A stretch of DNA of 64,000 bases, from positions 124,001-188,000 of the forward strand of contig JAEHOE010000087.1 of assembly GCA_016858145.1 (NCBI GenBank), given 5' to 3'. This DNA comes from Edaphochlamys debaryana. Taxonomy: Eukaryota > Chlorophyta > Chlorophyceae > Chlamydomonadales. The position numbers and the translations under genes were made by a program. Positions 43,601-53,673 of this stretch are shown piece after piece. Position 1 is the first letter of the stretch. Every line of letters begins with the position of its first letter. The notes beneath the pieces were generated by a model. The model ran no database searches and had not been told where the DNA came from. It saw only the letters and a list, made by a program, of their open reading frames with translations.

Positions 43601-44417
43601 TCGATTGGGGCATGGGGCAACAATTTGGGGCATGCATCGGGGCAACGACCAACCTGCAGCCACATGCATGCATGTTGCCCCGCCCAGCAGCTCGCCGGCG
43701 AGCCCATCCCCCTTCCCCACCTACCCCCCCCCCCGCCCCCACCTGCTCCGTCTGCTCCGCCACCCTCCGCCGCTGCAGCGCCAGGCGGCGGCGCAGGAGG
43801 ATGGCCTCGGCCTCGAGCACCAGGAGGGCCTGGAGCTGGGCCTGGGAGGGGCAGGGGGAGGGAGGAGGGGGCGGGTGGGAGGGGGGAGGGCCGTGAAGTG
43901 TGTGTTCAGTTGCTTCGGTTGGGGTTACGGGGAGGAGGAAGGTAAGGGCAGGAAGTAAGGGGAGGGGGTGGGGGAACAGGGAGTGGGGGGATGCAGGGCG
44001 GGGGGAGAAGGGACCCAAGGCCGACCGTGCGTTCGCCTCGCGGGGGCCACACAAGCCGGGAGCCCCACGACCCCTGCCTGATCAACCTACCTCTTGCTGC
44101 TGCTGGGATGGGACGGGGTCGTCGCCGGCTCCAGCGGGGCCAGGGGCCTCTGCCTCGGGCGTGCTTCCGGAGCCCGAGCCCTCCGCGGCCGCAGCCGTTA
44201 CGACGACGCGGGGCTGCAGCGAGCTGCTGCTGAGCGTGCTGTGCAGCCCGCAGTGCCGCAGCAGGGGGGCTGCGGCGCAGGAGGCGAGGGCGCTGCGTGC
44301 GCGGTGCGGGGCTGCGGGGGCGCGGGGCAGTCGGGGCGAAAGCGCAGGCGGTCGCGCGGCGCCCCGGGGCGGCGGGGGGCGGCGGCACAGGCGGCTGCTG
44401 GGCGCTGCTGCGAGCAT
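37687..44417 (-). CDS. Unknown protein with plastid-type N-terminus and coiled coil
   Basis: Nine exons (minus): 44417-44091, 43841-43743, 43595-43527, 43093-42861, 41830-41764, 41458-41362, 41085-40988, 38509-38407, 38084-37687. Together they make exactly 497 codons including the stop, with every phase matching, so the model is well supported. Residues 1 to about 75 are basic and Ala/Ser/Pro-rich, ending in VVVTAAAAEG, like a chloroplast transit peptide. Exons 2-3 form a charged coiled coil (LLVLEAEAILLRRRLALQRR, RARIVEIKGELGELRR). Exon 4 is acidic (EVEEALAAIDEIAAG). The C-terminal half has non-repetitive, probably conserved stretches: RHVTGFGLSYGGAATG, PTEYGLGGPDVTTGP, GQRVVNAMRALYDQPG. The tail is Gly-rich. 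Intron 3 appears to use a GC donor (GAG|GCGAGT). Intron 7 (2.5 kb) contains an antisense L1 ORF1-like frame. I recognise no family. Confidence 0.72.
38644..38688. repeat. (CAACA)n simple repeat upstream of the ORF1-like frame
   Basis: A run of ACAACA/CACAA units, A- and C-only, lies about 50 bp before the ATG of the L1 ORF1-like frame. It contrasts with the GC-rich surroundings. It may be part of the retroelement leader or a flanking simple repeat. Confidence 0.85.
38737..39627 (+). CDS. L1 ORF1p-like protein of a LINE fragment, antisense inside an intron
   Basis: A single uninterrupted 296-codon frame starts at ATG 38737. A long hydrophobic-heptad region (about residues 85-165, LGNRVDGVIAELAVLEDRAV, then Gln/Asn-rich helices) predicts a coiled coil. 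The C-terminal part ends with RKERQGIFEVLRAKRLQPQW and FFEGEGWMKYGF. That resembles the C-terminal domain of L1 ORF1p (R-x-x-x-x-I-F-x-x-L-x-x-x-x-x-P near the end, then an aromatic/Gly tail). Coiled coil followed by such a domain is the ORF1p layout: an RNA-binding trimer and nucleic-acid chaperone. No endonuclease or reverse transcriptase ORF follows, so this is a solo ORF1, either a 3'-deleted LINE or an ORF1-only non-autonomous element. It lies in intron 7 of the unknown plastid-type gene, on the opposite strand. Confidence 0.65.
   Translation: MQAASFTPAHYRTRQEAECPEVARIREAMSSALAALIDRLIGIEPGAIKDSLLCVINGLGALATSELEQAARRDVAIRSDVFSITRGLSDLGNRVDGVIAELAVLEDRAVQRSAALSDTINTNTTEQSHQIAAVNIKTNTIANNVKRMQESVGQAERLLAVLAENTPMEDRGRLLLRAVPDQLADRLRSGDLSGLGPSDGAALSASVQRSWKGEGGWNVVLGVTPRQRASVLRVAKEVRAATGVIVAPYLTALGRAMRKERQGIFEVLRAKRLQPQWCKGADIRFFEGEGWMKYGF
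40385..40615 (+). CDS. Small ORF (76 aa) downstream of the ORF1-like frame, unknown
   Basis: ATG at 40385 opens a 76-residue basic frame with FYHHEYPQVEPLKKLDG and C-R-G-C-R. It is in the same intron and orientation as the ORF1-like gene, about 760 bp downstream. It could be a piece of a transposable element protein or chance. No family is recognised and coding status is doubtful. Confidence 0.2.
   Translation: MCFRQGIERKLSARRIGCGDKSRLHLAIHRKRGFYHHEYPQVEPLKKLDGGSWQQLCRGCRSVPNHFVAHLPGLPR
41463..41512. repeat. (GGGGGGT)n array, G-quadruplex-prone
   Basis: Seven or so GGGGGGT units on the plus strand lie directly beside the acceptor of exon 6 of the minus-strand unknown gene, so they form the C-rich tract before its CAG. 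On the plus strand such a run could form G-quadruplexes. It is most simply read as an expanded polypyrimidine tract. Confidence 0.85.
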
Positions 44418-45814
44418 TCCTGCGTTTGTGCGGGTTGTGGGGACCTGATGCGCAGAGTGTGAGCGGAGTCTGTGGTCTTGCAAAGTGGTCACAAGCCCGA
44501 TGGGTTCTCACTAGGGTTCTAGAGCGAAATGCTCCACCCCCACCCCACCCCATCCACCGTGCCCGCGTAACCCGGCCTTCCCGGCGCTTCCACCACCCAG
44601 GCACTTGCTTCCCGCCCTCCTACCGCGGGTATGCGAGAAGACAACACAGCGACGATGCTGCTACCGTGCACCCTGCACCCTGCCAGTGCGTTCAGGGCGT
44701 ATCTGCTTAACTTCATGCACTCCGTTGCTGCTAGTAGCCTTCTGGCCCCAACGCCTGGCTGGTGCACGCCCTCGTCCTTCCTCCACACGGCAACTGAAAG
44801 ACCCATCAACAACAGCAACGCCAAACCACCAGCTCAATTTCGCCTTTAAGCCCTTCCCAGATAGGCATGTGTGTCAATCCATGCAACGCACTCCGTACTG
44901 CAAACGTACGACACCGTACGACTCGGAGGCTGCCGTACGTGAGTGGGGCCCTGGGAGCAAAGGTCCATCCAGCCTACGAGCCCAGGCCGCCGGCTGCCAT
45001 CCCCCCCCCCCCCACACACACGTACGTGTCACCATCATGCCAACTGCTTAGAGCGCGTAGAGAAGCAAACAATGAGAGCCAATATGCCTCGTCATCAACA
45101 CAAGGCGCCAGCTGGCACCATGGCATGTTCTCACTTTGGTTACTAGGCCCATGCTGACAGCGTGAGCGTGCGACAAGCACGCGGTAGTGCGCGCATGGCG
45201 CATGGCGCAATGATCGAAATCGGTTGAGGGGCCTCCCTCGGTCAGACATCCCCACGGTCCACAACCCCACGTCCTTTGGTTCTTGACAATCAAGTTGTCC
45301 ACACGATGAAAGGGCATCAGTTATGGTTGCTTGTTGTGCTCGTACAATCGGACAAATGCCTGACAGAGGACCATCCAGGAAGGCCTGGTTTCTAAACACC
45401 ATCATGACGTGACACCTGATGAACTAACCTTCCCCGCCAGCAGCCTACCATTCCATCCGTAGACTTAGAGCCTCTTCCAAGGGCCGGCGTCGATGAGGAG
45501 GGCATGGGATGTGCCCCCGCCTCAGTCGATAAGCAATGCGCACACATCTACTCGCAGTCATGAAGTGGGTTCATCATAGCACCTTAACCGCGCGGCCCGC
45601 TACCACGCCGTTTAAAGCGAAACGAAATGCATCCCCCAAAGCATAGCTCGTCATACCTGTCGACTTGCTGGATGAATGCAGCTCCAGATCAACCACAGCT
45701 GGCTTCTATTTACCCCACCGCCGGTGGTGGTGGGGCATGCCCCCGGGCAGCAGCGGCGTACCGAGCAGCTCACCGCCCCACCACCCCACCACCCCATCAC
45801 GCACCCCGCCCATC
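44418..45814. other. Intergenic: promoter of the plastid-type gene and 3' flank of gene B
   Basis: This lies between the start codon at 44417 and the stop codon of gene B at 45815, both on the minus strand. It has lower GC than the genic regions. A pure C run at about 45001-45012 is followed by ACACAC. I see no ORF, RNA gene or clear TGTAA signal in the gene B direction. Confidence 0.45.
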
Positions 45815-48800
45815 TCAGCCGCGTCGCCCGCTGCCCAGGTCCGCAAAGGGCATGCCCCCGGGCAACAGGGGCGCCCCCAGCAGCGCCTTCTCCCCCCCCG
45901 TGGTCGTGCTGCCCAGCCGCACCCCGCCCGGCACGCCCCCGGCCGTCCGGTGCGACCGAGTGCCGGCCTCGCCGTCCGCATCCGACCCAGATGATGAGCC
46001 GGACGACTCGGCCCGAAGGGGGGCCCTCGGCGGCGCGAGCTGCGCATGCGTCTGTGACTGCCGCCCCCTCATCAGCGCTCCCTGTTCGCCGCCCACGCCC
46101 AAGGCCAACCCGGACGGCGGGCCCGGGTGCAGGGGCTGCATCACAGGCACAACCAGCTTGCTCTGCCATTCAAGCACGCGAGCGGTTGAGTCGGCGGTGT
46201 CTGCCGAGCATGGCTCGAAGCCGGCGGGCCCGGCTTGGCCAGACGCCTGCCATGGCCCGCCGCCGGTCCCGGCCGCTCCGGGGTCCCCAAGAAGGAACGG
46301 CAGGCGCTCTGACAGCTGGAGCGAAGTGGCAAGACTTGCAACCCCGCCCGCCGCCTCGCCCGGCGGGCCGCGTCCGGCGGACGCCTGAAGCATGCTGAGC
46401 CCGCTCCCACCCGCGCCACCAGCCAGCGACAGCTGGCCCCGTGGCTCTCCCTCCAAGATTGCAGCGCGCGACCCCGGCCCTGCCTGTTGCAGATGCTGAT
46501 TCTGGTGGCTGTGATCCCATGCCGTACTGGATCCCGTGGTGGCGCCGTTGGAAAGGCCCGCGCCGGGGCGCCTCGGCCCCACGTGCTCACCGCGCGCGGC
46601 TGCTGCCAGTAGCATGAGCTGCGGCGAGGAGTACGAAGTGGGGCCCCGGCGGGGCCCTAGTCGGCGCCGCCCGGCGGGGCGCGGCTCCAGCCCCGACCCC
46701 TCAGCCTCGGGCCCGTCGGCAGCGGTGACGGCGGCAGCAGCCCGGTACCGGACCTCGCTGAACTCCTGCTGGATCTCGCGGATCTCGCGCACCTCGCGGA
46801 TCTCGAAGGTCACCTGCATCTCCTGGTTCATGTACGTTTCCTGGAACGCCTGCGCCTCGTGGATCACGCTGGTGCTGCTGGCCGCCGCTTGCCGCGCGTA
46901 CGGCACATCTACCCGCAGTGGCGCAAAGATGCGATCGGCATTGAGGCTGGGCCGGCTGAAGCCGCTCGCCATGTTGCTACGTGCAGCGGCCGGGCTCTCC
47001 TTCCCCGCCACAGGCGCCACCAGGAGGTCTAGCGCGGTGGCAAAGGGTGATGCCCGGATCTGCTGGGACCGTTCGGATCGGATCAGGGGCCTCGGGGCGG
47101 CACCTTCCGTCCAGCCCCGCACCGACACATCGCTGGCAGAGGCCGCAGGGCCTTCGGTGGACGTCATCGATGACTGCTGCTCCGCTAGCAGCCCCAGCGG
47201 GCCCAACAGCGAGTTGGACGGCTGCGCAAGCGCGTGCCGTACAAACGCCTGCTGGCCACCGTGACTAAGCCCCGACTCGCTGGGGACCGGCCGGCGAACG
47301 GCCGGCTCGACCCACGGTTCCGCAGCCCAACCCGGGCTGGCCTCGACGGGGCAGGAGAGGCCATCGCTGAGGCCCTGGTTCGCGTTCGTCCGCGTCCGTC
47401 GCAGCCGCTCCGCCGCCCTCGTGGCTCCGGCGCCGCGGCCGCTGCTACCCGCGCTGCCCGTGTCTCCAAACAAGCCCAGAACGGCAGCGAAAGGCGAGGC
47501 CCGTATGCGCTGCGACCGCTCGATGGACCTGGCTTGTAGCGTGGAGCGCTGCCCGGGCGCCCACGAACCGGCATCGCCGCCGGAAGGCATCCCCGCCTGG
47601 GCCTGGGCCTGGGACCTGGCGTGGGCCTGGGATTGCATGGGCCCACTGCCCGCCGCCGAGCCCGCCGCAGGCCCCCAGGCCTCCGCCGCCGGCACCGGGG
47701 ACGCGTCCGCTGGCACTTGCGAGTGCGACGCGCCAGGGCTCCCGCCCGACGCCGAAGGACCCGCAGCCGCCAATGCAATCGCCTCCCTGCCATGGAGCGG
47801 ATAGCCGCCGCCACCATGGTGGTTGGAAAGTCGTTCCAGATCCGCGATCAAACTGTCGTACGCTGCGCCGCCGCCGAGCGGCGACCGCGGCTTGTGCGGC
47901 GGCCCGTCCGCAATGAACACCGCGTTTTGGTGTACGGAGAAGAAGGGCCCCAGAGGAGAGTTGTCTCGGCTGGCTCCGGCACCGTTGCTGCCTCCGCCTC
48001 CGCCTTCACCATAGCAGGCGGCTGTGGCTGTGGCGACGCCGGACAGGCGTGCAGCGGGCACCGGCAGGCCCATTCGGGTCGGGATGGGCCCGCCGGGGCC
48101 CGGCGAGGCCCAGGCGGGCCCAGGCGGGTCACAGGCCCCGCTGGTGAACGTAAAGGAGCGACGCACGTTCCTCTTCTTCATTGACGTCAGCACAGCGTGC
48201 TGCGGCGGCAGCACGCCGCCGAAACTGCCGCCGCCGCCGTCGGCCTCACCGCCGCCGCCGGGGCTGCAGCTGGGGTCTTCGTCCCCCGTCGCCAGGGGGA
48301 ATCCCTGGGGGTACCCGGCTGAGGCGCGGTGCCAGGGGCTGCTCTCGGACCCCGCCAGCATCTGCCGGCTGCGGCTGCCGCCCAACAGCCCCAGCGGCAG
48401 CCACCGCCGCGCGCCGGAGACGGAGCGCTGTCCGGACACTCCGGACTGCTGTCCAGACATTCCGGACTGCTGTCCAGACACTCCGGAATGTTGTCCGGAC
48501 AAGCCGACCTGCAGTCCGGTGGACACGCCGGACACGGACCGCTGTCCGCCGGACATGGAGGGCTGTCCTGCCATACCTGCCACCGTTGAGGCGTAACCGC
48601 CCGCCGCGCCCGACCAACCGTCCGGGGCGTACGGCAGTTTCAGTACCATGGGCAGCCGGGCCTCGCCGGGAGTTGACATTGTTGCAAATGCCGGAACCGG
48701 GACCGGGGCCGTGGCCGGGGCAAGGCCAAGGGCGCCGCTGGTGCTGGCGGTGGTGGCGGCGGCGGCGGCAGCGGAGCCCAGGTTGGTCAGCCCGGCGGTG

Positions 48801-50962
48801 GCAGCGGCGGCGGCGGCGCCGGGGGTGCAGGCGGGGCTGCCCGAGGCCGTCGTGCCGGTCCAGGGCGCAGAGCCGCTGGTGGCGTTGCTCAGGGGGTGGA
48901 CGGAGAGGTGGGGGCTGGAGGAAGCGTTGACCTGCGGGCCCGGGGCGAACGCATGCGAACAAGCGGTGACGGGCGGCGCTGCGGTGCGTGGTTGGCGGGG
49001 TGCAGGCTACAACGAACGAACGAGGGACTAGGTCAAGCCCACAAGTTCGATGGAGCGCAGGGCGTAATAGGACATACAGGGGGTGACCCCGAGGGTTGAC
49101 CCCGCAGGCTTCAGGAACGTAGGGAGGGGGGCTCACCGGGTGGAGCCCTGGAGGGTGGTCGCTCAGATGCGGCGCCACCTGGCCGCGCGAAATCATGTGC
49201 CGCAGCACACGCCGCCCGCCGCCACCCGCGCTGCTGCCCGTGCCTCCGGCGGAGCTATGCCCCCCCGGTTGCAACCCTGAGCCGCCCCCTGCGCCGCCGC
49301 CGCCGCCACCCGCCGCCGCCGCCGCCGCGCCTGCCGCCGACGCCACCGCGAACGCCGACGCCGACGAAAGCTCGGGGGCTGCGGAGCCCGTGGGGGGCGG
49401 CACAGCGCGGGGCAGGCTGCAACATGAAGCCGACCCAGATGCGGACAGGCCGGTGGCAGCACGGCGGGGCGCGTGGCTGCCGGCGGGGCTCCCCAGCCCC
49501 CGTTGGCCACCCGGGGACCCGGGACCCGCACGCGTTTGAGCCATGGACAGGGCGTGCAGGGAGAGCAGGGGGTCCCGCCCACCAAGGGCAGCCTCCGCCT
49601 CCGAGCCCGGCTCTGTGTCTTTGGCGGCGCGTTCGCCCCTGCTGCCTCCACTAGAGAACAGGCCGCGGAGTGAGTTGATCAGCCAGTCACCGGCGGGGCT
49701 GCGCCCGGAGGCCCCAGCCGCCGCCGGCGCCGAGCCGCTGGCCTCGTGGAGCTCGGTCGGGGTGGGCAGCTGGGCATGGGACTCCTGCAGGAACCCGAGC
49801 TCGCTCAGGCCCCGGTCCTGCCCCGCCGCCGCCGCCGCCTCCCGGCCTCCCGAGTACACAGAGTCCATGAGGGCCGCCAGAACGTCGGGTGCCTCGTACC
49901 CCCTGGTGGGGTCCTCGAGGGCAGCGGCTGGCTTGTCGGCAGCCCAGCCCGGGGCGAGCGACTCCGCCTCCGCCCTGTAGCCTGAGCGACCGGATGGCAC
50001 TGGAGGTATGGGGGTCGAAGCGCCGCCGGCGACCGGCGGCGGCCTCGATGGCCCGCTGGGGTAGGCGGGCGCGTGGGCGGGCTCCAGCAGGGCATTGGGC
50101 GGAAGCGAGATAGCCTGCGGGGCCGGGTGCGTGCGGCGATAGGTCAGCTTTTCTGTTTGTATGACAGACGGAGCAGCAGCCCCCTTCAATCTCAAGCATG
50201 CGCAGGTAGGAGCGCTCTGCATACCAGTCGCCGTGAGGTGAGCGGGCGAGGGTGCGCGGGGATACAAGCGTGTGATGAGGACGACGCCTTGCTTTACAGC
50301 CGTGCACCGGCCACCGCTTGACTATTATTCACCTGGTGAAGGTCGGGCTGTTGGGCGGAGGAGTTGGGCGGAGACCGGGGGTGGCCTGACAGTGCAGAGC
50401 CAGACGGCGCCGGGGCGGCGGCCGCTGGCGGCGGCGCTTGGCCGCCGCGGGAGCTGCGCCTCCTCCCGGGCAGGAGGGAGGAGAGGGCCGTGCGGAGGGA
50501 GCGCAATGCCGACGGCTGCTGCTGGGAGCGAAGGGCAGGAGCGGGGGTCAGATGGGGGAGCTGGAGAAGCAGGGCGAAAGCCAAAGTCTGTCCGGGGCCG
50601 TCGACTTGCATACATGCCAAGCCGCAAGAGTCGTCAAGCCGTAAGAGCCGTCAGGAGGTCAGGACCCCCCAACCAAACCCCCCGTGACGTTCACTAACTC
50701 GCGCCATTGCGCCCTTGTTATCATGTATTCGCTGCCCCTTGACAGAAAGCGCAGCTGCAATTTCCGATAAGGGCGTCTAGGCTGCCCACGTCCGCCCCGA
50801 AAGCACGCCGACGGCCTCGCCTACGCACGCGCCTACCTTCTTCCCCTTCTTGCTCAACACCGTGTCGGCCTCCTCCACGCCATCATATGAGTCCCGAGGC
50901 TTTGTCAAAGCTCCTCCTCCCATCAGGAAAAGGTCTCCGCGCGTGTGGCCAGCGGTCGGTCC
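45815..50962 (-). CDS. Long disordered protein B, paralogue of gene A; 5' end not found
   Basis: Four exons (minus), all joined in phase 0: 50962-50837, 50521-50333, 50114-49137, 48931-45815, about 1470 residues. No start is seen; a further 5' exon is needed. The protein is Gly/Ser/Ala/Pro-rich and mostly disordered. Ordered islands include GDWLINSLRGLFSSG, RRVLRHMISRGQVAPHLSD, RRWLPLGLLGGSRSR, NVRRSFTFTSGA, RSIERSQRIRASPFAAVLGL, RSERSQQIRASPFATALDLL and IREVREIREIQQEF. A run of SGQHSGVSGQQSGMSGQQSG lies near the start of the last exon. The RRWLPL, TFTxGA and ERSQRxRAxPFAA islands match gene A in order; the last is duplicated here. No membrane segment or enzyme domain was found. Function is unknown. 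Confidence 0.6.
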
Positions 50963-53673
50963 CTGGGGACACATACAATGGGCAGGGCACGTGATGGTTA
51001 GCGGCGGGTCATGGACGGAGCGGCGGCATCGAAGCGCCAGGCGCGGTGTTTGCTGATGGCCAAGTAAAAGGCTTGGATTTGAATATGTGCCAGTTCTGCG
51101 ACACAGAAATGCTCAAAGCTCCGGTCTCGCGTACGTCCGCGGCGGACGTCCTGTGACTGTGTGCGGCGCAGTGCGGCTTAAGGCGAACCTTGGCAAGGCA
51201 ATTGGCATTTTGTATTGTCTATTGGGAGTTCCTGTTTGCTCGAGGTGGAGCCAAGCGAGCGGGAACCCGTGCCCAGCGCTCAGTTCCGGCGACCGAACTG
51301 ACCGAATTGAGGCTGAATCCGTTCACGATACCGTAGCTTACCATGTGCCAGATAGAGCGTTCACCGGTGAAAGAGCAAGCTCCTCAAGGCGCTGCGCCGC
51401 GCGTGCGGCTCCTCTCAAGTTGCGCACTCTATCAGTGCAAATAAGCACCTAAAACTATAGCCCTGGTGATAGTGCGCATAGCTGCCGTTGCAGCGAGCTG
51501 GCTGTGGCCATCGTTCCATGCGCTCGACGCTGTGCGCGGCTCCGCTACAAGGCAGTTCTATGCATTGTGCATACTATTCTTATGTGTTGTGCATCAAAAA
51601 CATGTACCACATAAACCTCGCATACTGCCATACCTGGGGGCGGTTGACTCGAACCATGCCGACGCGCCGTGCCGATCTCGCTCGGGCGCCCCGCCGCCCC
51701 CGCCTGGCCCATGGCCGCTCTCGCCTCCACAGTGCGGCCCCTGGCCCCGTTGCTCCGACCCCGCCTGGCCCCGCTCTTAGGGGCCACATCAGTGGGAATG
51801 GGGAAGAGGTTGGCCTTGATGTATGACTCCTCGCCTCCCTTTCAAGCCACCACGCCACGTCACCCCGGGGCACGGACAGCGGTTCCTCCTGCGGGTCCGA
51901 GCCGCCTGCCCGCCTCGGAGGGAGGCGCTCCAGCCCCACCGCAACGGCCTCCTCCCAAGGGCCTCCTCCCGGTCCGCCTGGACCCATAGCTCTGATGAAG
52001 AGTGCCCTCCGCCGCGGGCCGCCGCCATGCATGAATCACGTCCACACGTCCGCACACCAGTGCTTGGGCTCCCGGGTCCCGGTAGTCCCGGCCTGTAGCA
52101 GCCTGCAGCAGCCTCACCCTCCCTCCATGGTCGATGCCACACACGATCCTCACACCTCCACGTCCGCCCCGATCGCCAGATTGTACGAACAGGCTAGTCT
52201 CGTTGTTCTCACCCTGCCTGGGCGCATCCTCGCTGAGCTCATCCTACCCGATTTCGTCATGCAGGAATGGTACACATACACTTGAGCAGTGGGTGAAATG
52301 CAAGGCCATCGTCGCCTCCCTCGATGGGGATCTCCCTAGCCAACAGGACCCTATGCTTGCTGCGACCGCCATACTGGATCGCCCACGCCCCCTTTAATAA
52401 GAAGTGTTACGCGTCCTATACCCCACCCCCGCAAAACCTAGCACAACCCTGTGAACGGCCGAGCACGTGTCATTCACTGTTCCCCGGCCCCTGCCTGTTG
52501 TCATCAGCCGCCTGCTCTTCCCCTCTCCAATTCTTTCTCCCCACCCGCTGATGTCTACGCATGCAGCTCACCCCCTCTCCCGCCCCTGCCCCCAGCCTGT
52601 CGTTGCAATCTGCGTGCGCCCAAGCGCACACCCAGCCCACGCCCCTCTGTCCTGATCCCCTGCCGCCGCCCGTCCGCCCCGTGCCCCGTGCCCCCTGGCC
52701 TTGGCCCCCTAGGCGCTTGCTGGGCGGTCCAGCTAGACGCAGCAGCCGCCACCTCGCTCGGTGCTGCCCCTGCGGTGCTCCTGCCTGCGCCTCCCTCCTG
52801 CCTGCACCTCGCTTGGCGCCGCCGCCCACTGCGGACCACGCACGCTCAAACCGCGGGGCCGCGGCCGCGCGCGCCCCTGCGGATTCCCTCCGTCATCAAT
52901 GACACCATGAGCTGTGGCGGCGGAGGCAGAGACATGGCGGGAAGATGTAGGGACAAAGCGGAGGGCGGAGCCCAACGGCTGTGGGCCTTCCTCTAGCCAG
53001 TCGCTAGTGGACACCGGCGTGTTTCACGCCTCAGTTCCAAAATGCCTCCCCTGCCTGGGGTGACTCTTGGGGTGTCCTGACCAGCGCCAGGCTTCCGGCT
53101 CCCTCCCCCCTCCCACCCTCCCCCGCAGGCGTTAAGACGCTCTCCCGCTTCTCAGATGCAAACACCCCCCCTCCCCCCCTCCCCCCTCCCTCCTTCCACC
53201 TTGGGCGCCTCCGCCAGGCGCTCAAGGGATGCTGGCGCCGCCTCCACCACCTGCCAGGGACAACACAGTGCAACCGGGAGGGCGGTGCGCTCGCGACACT
53301 GGCAATGCATGCGGGACTCTTCTCACACAGCAAAGTCCTGTCGGCCCCACTCCCGGCCCCAGACGCCCTCCCGCCCGCACCCAGCCCTCACATTGTGGCC
53401 TTCTCTCCCGTGTCTCACCCCACCCTGCTTGTAGTGCTCTAGGGTCTAGGCACCCTCCCAACTGCCTCCTCCACGCAAGCCCCTTGCCAGCCTTATCCCC
53501 CCTTCACCCGTTCACTCCATCCACAACTGCTCATAGTGCTCAAGGTATCATCCCAAGCTACGCGTCATCAACGCTCCCACAATCAACGCCCCCACGACCC
53601 TTAACAAATTAACCTGCCCTGAACGGCTTCTGACTTCTCGCTCCAGGCAAAAGCTCTAATTCAGATCGAGATC
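50963..53673. other. Intergenic between gene B and the BTB gene; 5' exons of B expected
   Basis: The missing first exon of gene B should lie here. A GC-rich patch at about 51630-52030 has an open minus frame ending in a CAG|GTATGG-type donor, and may be that exon, but its frame is not resolved. The stretch 51060-51600 is comparatively AT-rich with nothing recognised. Around 53140-53175 the sequence CTCCCGCTTCTCAGATGCAA is a relative of a motif seen in HflX intron 6 (20160-20185). No RNA gene was found. Confidence 0.4.

Noticed and set aside
51545..52142. A separate gene in the GC-rich patch with several overlapping minus ORFs
   Set aside because: No frame has conserved sequence. It may be a 5' exon of gene B, but the phase could not be settled.
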